A stretch of DNA of 38,757 nucleotides from positions 1 to 38,757 of the forward strand of contig CAZGOY010000033.1 in assembly GCA_964527565.1 (NCBI GenBank), read 5' to 3'. Source of the stretch: JAGXQV01 sp964527565 (GTDB lineage Bacteria > Pseudomonadota > Gammaproteobacteria > Burkholderiales > Sulfuricellaceae). Made by a program: the position numbers and the translations under genes. The notes beneath the pieces were generated by a model that had not been told where the DNA came from, ran no database searches, and was given only the letters and a program-made list of their open reading frames with translations. How positions within the stretch are numbered: the first letter of the stretch is position 1; every line of letters starts with the position of its first letter. Positions 1 to 7,096 of this stretch are shown here, in pieces.

Positions 1-120
1 TCCGGTGGTGTGGGAGGGCTAACGGGCGACATCCCGTTAGCTCGACCCGATCGAGCCTATCTGGACTGGATTAAACGCTATATCCTGTTCCACGGCAAGA
101 CACATGCGGCGGCGCCATGA
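1..120 (+). pseudogene. Fragment resembling the N-terminal domain of an integron integrase
   Basis: An open frame enters from the left edge and stops at 118-120. Its last 21 residues contain AYLDWIKRYILFHGKTH, which matches the conserved helix near the N-terminus of IntI-type tyrosine recombinases (SAM-like, DNA-binding). In the family this helix is followed by some 250 further residues including the catalytic R-H-R-Y set; here the frame stops just after it, so no recombinase can be made. The first 18 codons do not resemble IntI and may be unrelated DNA joined to it. The assignment rests on one motif. I infer a relic of an integron or integrase-driven event next to the broken VapBC pair. Confidence 0.45.
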
Positions 121-133
121 TGTGATAGCACCG

Positions 134-149
134 TGATGCATTATCATCA
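134..149. promoter_or_regulatory. Short inverted repeat upstream of the VapB-like gene, possible operator
   Basis: TGATG at 134-138 and CATCA at 145-149 form an inverted repeat with a 6-base spacer, 16 bases upstream of the antitoxin start. VapB antitoxins commonly repress their own operon at such palindromes. The arms are only 5 bp, so chance is a real alternative. Confidence 0.22.
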
Positions 150-164
150 ACCGGGAGGCGGGCG

Positions 165-413
165 ATGCGCACCACCATCGACATTGAGGATGACATTCTT
201 GCCGTTGCCAAGGAATTGGCTCGGTTGCAGCATGTTTCGGCAGGCCAAATTATTTCGAGGCTGACGAGGGAAGCGCTGACCGGGCGTCAGCAACAGGGCT
301 CGCCCGGTGACGCTGACATGAAGCAGGTGGGCGGCTTTCGCCCTTTCCCCGCGCACGGGGTGATGGTCGCCAATGACCAAGTGAACGATTTGCGCGACCA
401 GGAAGGTGTTTGA
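165..413 (+). CDS. VapB-like antitoxin, type II toxin-antitoxin
   Basis: This 82-residue protein begins MRTTIDIEDDILAVAKELA, the ribbon-helix-helix DNA-binding start typical of VapB antitoxins, which bind the paired PIN ribonuclease through their C-terminus and repress their own promoter. A purine-rich GGGAGG lies 7-12 bases before the ATG. The stop codon overlaps the next start in a TGATG arrangement, the usual coupling to vapC. The partner is broken after about 15 codons, so this is an orphan antitoxin. It could still regulate, or neutralise a related toxin elsewhere, but the first explanation is decay. Confidence 0.7.
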   Translation: MRTTIDIEDDILAVAKELARLQHVSAGQIISRLTREALTGRQQQGSPGDADMKQVGGFRPFPAHGVMVANDQVNDLRDQEGV

Positions 414-511
414 TGAGGGCTTTGCTGGATGTGAACGTGCTGATTGCGTTACTGACGGGGCAGCCCGCCAAGCCTACTTGCCGGTCACCGGCACCAGGCG
501 GTCCAGGTTGA
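413..511 (+). pseudogene. Truncated VapC-like PIN toxin
   Basis: The frame opens MRALLDVNVLIALLTG, the standard beginning of a PIN-domain ribonuclease, including the first catalytic aspartate in LDVNVLIAL. PIN toxins are about 130 residues; here similarity ends after about 15 codons. The frame then runs into the 3' end of the oppositely oriented SPOR gene (stop codon at 474-476) and ends at 509-511. The remaining acidic residues are missing, so it cannot be an active nuclease. The break lies between about 458 and 473, giving a deletion junction right beside the SPOR gene. Confidence 0.7.
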
Positions 512-2192
512 GCACGATGGGCGTGGCATCGAATTGCACCTTCAGTTTCCCGGCGCTCAGGCTGGCCTCGCTCAATCCGCGGTAGGGGCCGAGGCGCACG
601 CGGTAATTGCCGGAACCGAAATTGACGATTTCAGCAGTCAGCGCGGGTGTCAGGAAGGCTTTGTTCGCCAGCGCCTGCGTGATGGCTGCTGCCTTGTCCA
701 GGCTGCCGTGCGTGTTGATCTGGACGAAATGCTGTCCCTCACCCTCTTCAATCGCGCTGATTCTTTCGAATGCCGCCACGGAGGACTGGAGGAAGGTCTG
801 CTGGCTGATTTTCTGCGCTTCCTGGCGGGCTTCGTCGGGGTTACGGAACGGGCCGACGCTGACCTGAAAAATCTGCCCGTCCAGGTTCTCGATTTTTACC
901 CGGTGCGCTTCCCGGACAAGTTGTTTGGTGAGCAGTACCTGGGCGAGAAACAGGCTGTCCTTGAAGGTGTTCACGGCGTTGATGTTGACGAAATAAAAGC
1001 GGCCGCGCGCAGCCTTGGCAGCCGGCTTATCCTCGACAGGCGTCGGCGGGACGCCTGTCGTCCTGGGCGTGCCCGTAGCGGGCGCGGACGGTGTGGGGGG
1101 CACGGGCACCAGTTCGTGTTCCTGTTCTGTGGGCGCGGGTGCGGAGGGGAGGATGGCTGAGCGAATTTTTTCCGCGTGGGCCGCAGCTTCCCCATCGTTG
1201 GGGAAGGGGCCGATGCGCAGGTGGTAGCTGTCGGCCTCGGGGCTGAGCAGTTCAATTTGCATGTTTTTGGGCAGCAGGCCTTTATCGACGATGCCGCGCA
1301 GCAATTTCGTCAGCTCCGGCGCGCTGGCCTTTCCGCTGATTTCGGCATAAAGGGTTTTTGCCGTGGCGGCTGGCGCCGCTTCCGGCGGCTGAGTTGGCGC
1401 AGCGGGCGCGGGAACGCTTTGCTTCGGCATTTTTTCCGCAAGGCGGGCGGCAGGGCGCGCAGCTGCGGCAGGCTTGGCGGGGGACGGCGCGGGCGCCGCC
1501 GTCGCCGTTTTTCCGGGCTGGCCGGGAGACTGGGCCGGTGGGAATGTCGAAGCTGCCGCCGCCGGGCGGGGCGGGTCAAGGGATTTTGTTTCTGTTTTGG
1601 CCTCGCCGAGGTTGGCGGTTTTTTCAGGCGGCACCGGTGCCGGGGATTTTTCCGCCGCCGGACGGGGGGCCGGGTTGCCCGTTGCGGGAGGCGCGGGTTT
1701 CAAGGTGTCCTGATAGCGCTTGCGCCACATTTCCGCCTTGAGCGGGTCGGGGTCTTCCCCCAATGCGCCGGTTTCATAAAGGGCGGCCAGGCGTTTCATC
1801 GACAGGGGGTAGCCGGCCATGGCCGCCTGACGGTGGAGCGTGAGCGCTGTATTGAGGTTTTTGGCGACGCCCAGGCCTTTTTCATGCAAGACCGCCAGAT
1901 TGCCGGTGGCCTCCGCATGGTTTTGATCGGCGGCTTTCTGGAACCAGCCGAAGGCGGCCTTTTCGTCCTTTTTCACCCCTTTCCCGGTGGCATAAAGAAA
2001 GCCCAGATAATTTTGCGCCGCCGCGTCGCCTTGCTCCGCCAGCAGTTGTGCCGCTTCGACATCCTGCGCCGATGGCGTGGCCGCGCCCGGTTTGACCTGG
2101 GGCGGCGGGGTGTCGTCCGCCCCGACATGGCCCGCCGGGGGCAGCAGGGAAAGAAAGAGTAAGGCCAGCAGTCCGGCGCGCAGCACGATCAA
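474..2192 (-). CDS. Sel1-repeat and triple SPOR-domain envelope protein
   Basis: The protein of about 572 residues has a hydrophobic N-terminal segment (LLALLFLSLLPP) acting as signal peptide or anchor, two or three Sel1-type repeats (for example AAQNYLGFLYATGKGVKKDE), a long Pro/Ala-rich linker, and three SPOR-like domains, the last reaching the C-terminus. SPOR domains bind peptidoglycan stripped of stem peptides, usually at division sites; Sel1 repeats mediate protein contacts. I chose the TTG at 2192, which overlaps the recN stop as TTGA and sits just before the hydrophobic segment; a GTG at 2186 is an alternative. An ATG at 2414 would place an unlikely Arg-rich stretch in front, inside recN. 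It is last in the nadK-recN operon. Its exact cell-wall role is inferred. Confidence 0.8.
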   Translation of the reverse strand: MIVLRAGLLALLFLSLLPPAGHVGADDTPPPQVKPGAATPSAQDVEAAQLLAEQGDAAAQNYLGFLYATGKGVKKDEKAAFGWFQKAADQNHAEATGNLAVLHEKGLGVAKNLNTALTLHRQAAMAGYPLSMKRLAALYETGALGEDPDPLKAEMWRKRYQDTLKPAPPATGNPAPRPAAEKSPAPVPPEKTANLGEAKTETKSLDPPRPAAAASTFPPAQSPGQPGKTATAAPAPSPAKPAAAARPAARLAEKMPKQSVPAPAAPTQPPEAAPAATAKTLYAEISGKASAPELTKLLRGIVDKGLLPKNMQIELLSPEADSYHLRIGPFPNDGEAAAHAEKIRSAILPSAPAPTEQEHELVPVPPTPSAPATGTPRTTGVPPTPVEDKPAAKAARGRFYFVNINAVNTFKDSLFLAQVLLTKQLVREAHRVKIENLDGQIFQVSVGPFRNPDEARQEAQKISQQTFLQSSVAAFERISAIEEGEGQHFVQINTHGSLDKAAAITQALANKAFLTPALTAEIVNFGSGNYRVRLGPYRGLSEASLSAGKLKVQFDATPIVLNLDRLVPVTGK

Positions 2193-3868
2193 CGGCCCGC
2201 TTCGGGCGCGGGTTCGCAGTGCAGCATTTCTGCGGCGTGGCGGCGCGTGGTTTCGGTCACTTCCATGCCGCCCAGCATGCGGGCGATTTCCTCGACGCGG
2301 TCGATGCGGTCGAGCAGGCACAGGCGGCTCAGGGTGTGGCCGTCTTGCGTGCGCTTGGAGACCTGCCAGTGCTGGTCGCCCTGTGCCGCCACTTGCGGCA
2401 GATGGGTGACGCACAGCACTTGCCGCTCGCTGCCCAACTGGCGCAGCAGTTTGCCGACGACTTCCGCCACGCCGCCGCCGATGCCGACATCCACTTCGTC
2501 GAAGATCAGGGTCGGGGTCAGCGATACCCTGGCGGTGGCGACCTGAATGCCCAGGCTGATGCGCGACAATTCGCCGCCGGAGGCCACCTTGGCGAGCAGC
2601 TTGGGCGCGCTGCCGGTGTGGGCCGCTACACGGAATTCCACCTCTTCCAGCCCGTGCGCGGCGCCCTGCGGCAGCGGGTCGAGGGCAATCTCGAAGCAGC
2701 CGCCCGCCATCGCCAGCGTCTGCATGGAGGCGCTCACTTCGGCGCCAAGCCGTTGGGCAACCTCCCGGCGCGCGCCGCTCAGGGCTTGCGCCAGGTCGAG
2801 ATAGCGCCGCTCCAGGGAGGCTTCCCGTTGCGCCAGGTCGCCGCTGCCCTCGAAGCCATGCAGCTTTTCCAGGCGCGCCTGTTTTTCCGCCAGCAGTCCG
2901 GGCAGGAATTCCGGCGTGGTGCGGAATTTGCGCGCGCTGTCGTGGACGTCGCGCAGGCGCTGCTCGCAGTGCGCCAGGCGCTCCGGGTCGAGGTCGAGGC
3001 GTTGCAGGTAGTGGCGCAGGCTGTACACCGCTTCGCGCAACTGCACTTCCGCCGGTTCCAGGGTGTCGAGGATTTCCTGCAACGCCGGGTCGTAGTCGCG
3101 CAGATTATTGAAGCGGGCGAGCACCGCGTTGAGCAGCGGCAGGCAGGCGCTTTCGCCCTCGGAGAGCGTCTCCATGCCGAATTGTGCGCCTTCCATCAGG
3201 CTGGCGGCATGGGTCAGGCGCCCGTGCTCGGCCTGCACTTCGGACCAGTTTTCCGGGGTGAATTCCAGCGCCGCCAGTTCGCGCGTCTGGTGCTCCAGCA
3301 GGGCGCGCTCCTCGGCGTGGGCGCCGGCGTTTTTTTCGTGTTCCAGGAGTTCGCGGCGCAAATGCTGCCACTCGCGCCAGGCCATGGCGGTTTCCTTCGC
3401 GCGCGCGCTCAGGTCGCCGTAGGCGTCGAGCAGTTCGCGCTGGGCACTGGGCTTGAGCAGGGATTGGTGGGCATGCTGGCCGTGAATGTCGACCAGGAAT
3501 TCCCCGGCTTCGCGCAATTGCTGCAAGGTGGCGGAACGTCCGTTGACGAAAGCGCGCGAACGCCCGCCCGCGTCGATCACGCGGCGCAGCAGGCACACGC
3601 CGGGGTCGCCGGCCAGGTCGTTTTCCGCCAGCCAGGCTTGCAGTTGCGCAAGGCTGCCGATGTCGAATTCGGCGGCCAGTTCGGCGCGCTCGCTTCCCGG
3701 ACGCACCACGCCGGCATCGCCGCGTTCGCCCAGCGCCAGCGAGAGCGCGTCGATAAGGATGGATTTGCCCGCGCCGGTTTCTCCGGTGAGCACGGTGAAA
3801 CCCTTGCCGAATTCCACCTCCAGGCGGTCGACCAGGATGAAATCGCGCAGCGATAGGGAGAGCAGCAT
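2189..3868 (-). CDS. recN: DNA repair protein RecN
   Basis: RecN is an SMC-like ATPase acting early in recombinational repair of double-strand breaks. The 559-residue product is near the usual length. The Walker A motif TGETGAGKS lies near residue 30, the ABC signature SGGELSRISLG and the Walker B LIFDEVDVGIGG are in the C-terminal quarter, and the middle is Glu/Arg/Leu-rich coiled coil. The ATG follows the nadK stop by one base, and its own stop overlaps the start of the SPOR gene. In E. coli recN is SOS-controlled; I saw no obvious LexA box here, and the gene appears to depend on the nadK promoter. Confidence 0.97.
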   Translation of the reverse strand: MLLSLSLRDFILVDRLEVEFGKGFTVLTGETGAGKSILIDALSLALGERGDAGVVRPGSERAELAAEFDIGSLAQLQAWLAENDLAGDPGVCLLRRVIDAGGRSRAFVNGRSATLQQLREAGEFLVDIHGQHAHQSLLKPSAQRELLDAYGDLSARAKETAMAWREWQHLRRELLEHEKNAGAHAEERALLEHQTRELAALEFTPENWSEVQAEHGRLTHAASLMEGAQFGMETLSEGESACLPLLNAVLARFNNLRDYDPALQEILDTLEPAEVQLREAVYSLRHYLQRLDLDPERLAHCEQRLRDVHDSARKFRTTPEFLPGLLAEKQARLEKLHGFEGSGDLAQREASLERRYLDLAQALSGARREVAQRLGAEVSASMQTLAMAGGCFEIALDPLPQGAAHGLEEVEFRVAAHTGSAPKLLAKVASGGELSRISLGIQVATARVSLTPTLIFDEVDVGIGGGVAEVVGKLLRQLGSERQVLCVTHLPQVAAQGDQHWQVSKRTQDGHTLSRLCLLDRIDRVEEIARMLGGMEVTETTRRHAAEMLHCEPAPEAGR

Positions 3869-3869
3869 G

Positions 3870-4742
3870 TTAGAGTTTCTCTCCCCAATGCAGTTTCTGG
3901 CGCAGCATATCGTAATAACTGTGGCCGTCGGGGTGCAGCAGGCGGACGGTTTGCGGGGCGCGCCGCACGATCACCCAGTCGCTGGCGCGCAGGTCGAAAT
4001 GGCGCTGGCCGTCGAGGTGCAAACGCGCGTCGTCGGCGTGAATCAGCAGGATTTCCAGGGTACTTTCGCTGTTTACCGCAATCGGGCGGTTGCTCAGGGT
4101 GTGCGGGCAAATCGGCACCAGCACCAGCGCTTCCAGCGTCGGGTGCAGGATCGGCCCGCCGGCCGACAGGGCGTAGGCGGTGGAGCCGGTGGGGGTAGAC
4201 ACGATCAGCCCGTCCGAGCGCTGGCTGTAGACGAACTGGCCGTCGACAAACACCTCCAGCTCGATCAGGCGCGCGGTGCTGCCCTTGCTGACCACCGCAT
4301 CGTTGAAGGCGTGCGCCTCGAAAATGTTTTCTCCCTGGCGGCGCACGGTCACGGTGATGAGGAAGCGTTCTTCGCTCGAATAGTCGCCGTTCAGCATTTC
4401 ATCCATGGTTTCCAGCATGGTGTCGAGCGCCACGTCGGCAAGAAAGCCCAGCCGTCCGAGGTTGATGCCGACCAGCGGCACATTGTAGGAAAACAGGGCG
4501 GTGGCGATATTGAGCAGGGTGCCGTCGCCGCCCAGCACCACCGCCAGATCGGCCTGACGCCCGATTTCGTCGAGCGTGGCGGTGGGGTGGCCGTAAATGC
4601 GGGCGTTCCCGGCGGTGCGTGTTTCCACCAGCACGGCATGGCCGCGTTGCTTGAGAAAATCGGCAAGACGCGACAGCGAATCGCCGATTTCCTGGCTGTT
4701 GTATTTGCCGATCAGGGCGATGGTGCGAAAAGGGGATTTCAT
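3870..4742 (-). CDS. nadK: NAD kinase
   Basis: NAD kinase phosphorylates NAD at the 2' position of the adenosine ribose, giving NADP, in the cytosol. The 290-residue product has the diagnostic GGDGT motif (VLGGDGTLL) near residue 70, NLGRLGFLADV soon after, and the NAD-binding TPTGSTAYALSAGGPI further on; length matches E. coli NadK (292). It starts at an ATG whose product begins MKSPFRTIALIGKYNS, as in relatives. It heads a minus-strand operon with recN; nadK-recN adjacency is widespread in proteobacteria. The upstream region at 4743-4862 is shared with the divergent AsmA-like gene. Confidence 0.97.
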   Translation of the reverse strand: MKSPFRTIALIGKYNSQEIGDSLSRLADFLKQRGHAVLVETRTAGNARIYGHPTATLDEIGRQADLAVVLGGDGTLLNIATALFSYNVPLVGINLGRLGFLADVALDTMLETMDEMLNGDYSSEERFLITVTVRRQGENIFEAHAFNDAVVSKGSTARLIELEVFVDGQFVYSQRSDGLIVSTPTGSTAYALSAGGPILHPTLEALVLVPICPHTLSNRPIAVNSESTLEILLIHADDARLHLDGQRHFDLRASDWVIVRRAPQTVRLLHPDGHSYYDMLRQKLHWGEKL

Positions 4743-4808
4743 CGCGCGAATTAGAGCACAAATAGGCAGTGCTGAGAACCGCAGGCCCGGCGCGCCGGTG
4801 CGCGGGTT

Positions 4809-4836
4809 TTGAGCGCGCTACCCGCTCGGTTATCAT
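4809..4836 (+). promoter_or_regulatory. Candidate sigma-70 promoter for the AsmA-like gene and mutY
   Basis: TTGAGC at 4809-4814 and TATCAT at 4831-4836 are separated by 16 bases, 26 bases upstream of the ATG at 4863. Both hexamers match the sigma-70 consensus at four of six positions. No clear counterpart for the divergent nadK was found. Confidence 0.4.
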
Positions 4837-4862
4837 CCAGGGCTGGAAAACCGGAGTCAATC

Positions 4863-5879
4863 ATGCTCGCATCGTTGAAAAAAATTCTCGTCCCGCTGGC
4901 CGCGCTCGTTTTGCTGGGAGCGGGGGCGCTGGCTTTTGCCTGGTACCGTCTCGACGCCGAAGCGTTGACCCGCCATCTGCTGCGCCATATTCAGGAAAAA
5001 GCGGGGCTGCAACTGCATCTGGAAACGGCTCCGCGCCTGGCGCTTTTTCCCCGTCCCGCCGTCACGCTGGGGCGCGGCGCCCTGCGCGGTGGCGACGGCG
5101 CGGAACTGCTGGCCTTCGACGAACTGGCTTTCGACTTTTCCTGGCTGCCGCTTCCCGGCGGCGGGATGCCGCGCGTCACCGGCGTCGAGGTGGACGGCCT
5201 GCGCAGCGGCGCGGCGGGCTTGTTCGCGCTTTTCGCGCTGGCGCAAAACGATGCCGTGCGCCTTGATCTGGAAGACATCCGCCTGCGCCGGGCAGAATTG
5301 CGTCTTGCCTCCCGTGGCGGGCTCCCCCACGTCCTGCGCCTGGACGAAGCGCGGGCGCGCATCGGGCAAGGCGCCGTCGATTGGCGCGGCAACGGCAGCG
5401 GCTTGGGAATATCCGGCCTGGCTTTTACGCTGCAAAGCAAGCCCAGAGGCGAAACGCGCGATCTGGCACTGGCGGTGAAGGGCATGCGCGACACGGAAAA
5501 ATTCGACCTGCGCCTGGTGGCGGATGCCTTGCGCCTGACCCCGGACGCTTTCAGTGCGGAAAACGCCATCCTCGCGGCGACTTTTACGCAGGATGAAACG
5601 GGCCGTGACATCGCGCTTGAAATCCCCGCCCTGAGCGGCCCCTATGGCAACGCGCAAGCCGAAGTGTCCACGCTGGCCGTGACCCACGCCTGGAAGAACG
5701 GACGCTTGACGATGACCTATCGCGGCGCGGCGCGTCTCGATATCGCCGCCGGACAAATGGCCTGGCCGGCAACGGAGCTGGCGGTCAACCTTTATTTGCG
5801 CGGTGCAGGCGAGCGCGAAGGGCACTGGAGCGGCACCAGCCTTTTCGATGCGCCGCTGTTCGCCGCCTTCCGGCCATGA
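4863..5879 (+). CDS. AsmA-like inner-membrane-anchored protein
   Basis: This 338-residue protein starts with a Lys-rich stretch and one hydrophobic helix (ILVPLAALVLLGAGALAFAW), then a large region of short beta strands such as LHLETAPRLALFPRPAVTLG, typical of the AsmA N-terminal part. AsmA-family proteins are inner-membrane-anchored, reach into the periplasm and are linked to outer-membrane biogenesis and lipid transport. It is shorter than E. coli AsmA (617 residues). The ATG at 4863 follows GGAG by about 6 bases; an earlier in-frame start at 4809 would precede the promoter-like sequence. Its stop overlaps mutY as ATGA. The exact function is unknown. Confidence 0.75.
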   Translation: MLASLKKILVPLAALVLLGAGALAFAWYRLDAEALTRHLLRHIQEKAGLQLHLETAPRLALFPRPAVTLGRGALRGGDGAELLAFDELAFDFSWLPLPGGGMPRVTGVEVDGLRSGAAGLFALFALAQNDAVRLDLEDIRLRRAELRLASRGGLPHVLRLDEARARIGQGAVDWRGNGSGLGISGLAFTLQSKPRGETRDLALAVKGMRDTEKFDLRLVADALRLTPDAFSAENAILAATFTQDETGRDIALEIPALSGPYGNAQAEVSTLAVTHAWKNGRLTMTYRGAARLDIAAGQMAWPATELAVNLYLRGAGEREGHWSGTSLFDAPLFAAFRP

Positions 5880-6934
5880 AAAATGGCTGCCTGGATTTTG
5901 CCGCTCGCCTGATCGCCTGGCAGAAGCTGCACGGGCGCCACCACCTGCCCTGGCAGGGAATGTGCGACCCCTACGCGATCTGGGTTTCCGAAATCATGTT
6001 GCAGCAGACCCAGGTGGCGACGGTGATTCCCTACTACCGGCGCTTTCTGGCGCGTTTTCCCGACATCGGCACGCTGGCGGCAGCGCCTGAGGACGAGGTG
6101 CTGGCTCTGTGGAGCGGGTTGGGCTACTACTCGCGGGCACGCAACCTGCACCGCGCCGCCCAGGCCGTGCTGGCGGATCACGGCGGGATTTTCCCGCGCG
6201 AGCATGCCGCCGTGTGCGGATTGCCCGGCATCGGGCGCTCCACTGCCGCCGCCGTGTGCGTCTTCGCTTACGGGCAAGGGCACGCCATCCTCGACGGCAA
6301 CGTCAAGCGCGTGCTGGCGCGCCATTTCGCCATCGAGGGCCATCCCGGCGAAAAGCAGGTGGAAAACGCCTTGTGGGCGCTGGCGGAGAAACTCTTGCCC
6401 GCCACGGACATCGAAGCGTATACCCAGGGCCTGATGGATTTGGGGGCTGCCATCTGCACGCGTGCCAAGCCGCGTTGCGGCGATTGTCCGCTGAACGCGC
6501 AATGCCAGGCGAAACGGGACGGGCGCACGGCAGAGTTGCCTGCCCGCCGCGTGCGCGCAGCCTTGCCGGAAAGGGAAAGCGTGCTGCTGATGCTGTTATG
6601 CAAGGGTGAGATTCTTCTGGAAAAACGCCCGCCGTCGGGCGTCTGGGGCGGGCTGTGGAGCCTGCCGGAAATCGCTCCCGGCGACGACCCGGCGCAGGCC
6701 GCGCGGGCGCGCTTCGGTGTTGAACTCGCCGGGTTGGAGTGCCTGCCGCCGCGGCGTCACGTTTTCACCCATTTTCGCCTGCGCTTTACGCCCGTACTGG
6801 CGCGGGTACGCACTTTTTCTTACGAAGCCCGTCAAGCGGGGGCGCTGTGGCTGCCGTTGCAGGAAGCCCTGGGCGCGGCGCTGCCCGCGCCGGTACGCAA
6901 GCTGATCGAGGAGCTGAACACGGATGTTTCATAA
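5876..6934 (+). CDS. mutY: A/G-specific adenine DNA glycosylase MutY
   Basis: MutY removes adenine mispaired with 8-oxoguanine. The 352-residue product has the full family layout: glycosylase core with SEIMLQQTQV near residue 40, the helix-hairpin-helix LPGIGRSTAAAV followed by the catalytic aspartate in LDGNVKRVLAR, the 4Fe-4S ligands C-x6-C-x2-C-x5-C (from ICTRAKPRCGDC), and a C-terminal NUDIX-like 8-oxoG recognition domain starting near residue 225. The length equals that of E. coli MutY (350). The start overlaps the AsmA-like stop as ATGA, so the two are translationally coupled. Confidence 0.97.
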   Translation: MKNGCLDFAARLIAWQKLHGRHHLPWQGMCDPYAIWVSEIMLQQTQVATVIPYYRRFLARFPDIGTLAAAPEDEVLALWSGLGYYSRARNLHRAAQAVLADHGGIFPREHAAVCGLPGIGRSTAAAVCVFAYGQGHAILDGNVKRVLARHFAIEGHPGEKQVENALWALAEKLLPATDIEAYTQGLMDLGAAICTRAKPRCGDCPLNAQCQAKRDGRTAELPARRVRAALPERESVLLMLLCKGEILLEKRPPSGVWGGLWSLPEIAPGDDPAQAARARFGVELAGLECLPPRRHVFTHFRLRFTPVLARVRTFSYEARQAGALWLPLQEALGAALPAPVRKLIEELNTDVS

Positions 6935-6948
6935 AAATCCACCGGGTA

Positions 6949-7059
6949 CTGTGGGAGCGGGCTTGCCCGCGAGTTCTTTGGTTCGCCTGAGAAAAAGTCA
7001 AAATCTCGCGGCCATACCCGACAGCCTGTCGGCTTGGGCACAAGAGGCCGCTCCCACAG
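6949..7059. repeat. REP/BIME-like inverted repeat element
   Basis: Positions 6949-6960 read CTGTGGGAGCGG, and 7048-7059 hold the exact reverse complement. The left arm continues GCTTGCCCGCGA, closely like the REP sequences that pseudomonads and relatives carry in many copies between genes. The two outward arms with about 87 bases between them fit a REPIN/BIME pair. It occupies the mutY to ATPase gap and may form a long hairpin in mRNA. Copy number elsewhere in the genome cannot be seen here. Confidence 0.7.
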
Positions 7060-7096
7060 GGTTTGTCAATATTTATGAAATCTTCGGGCTAAAGCC

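Noticed and set aside
2219..3856. A 545-residue frame on the plus strand across recN, and similar long antisense frames across the ATPase (7109-9397), SPOR (1176-2162), ycaO (31536-33461) and petABC (18073-19680) genes
   Set aside because: High G+C sequence leaves few stops in frames opposite real genes. These translations are His/Gln/Ala/Arg-rich with no domains, and the overlapping sense genes have unambiguous motifs.
4743..4862. A LexA box or CIRCE-type element in the nadK/AsmA gap
   Set aside because: No sequence close to either consensus was found; only the weak sigma-70-like pair was kept.
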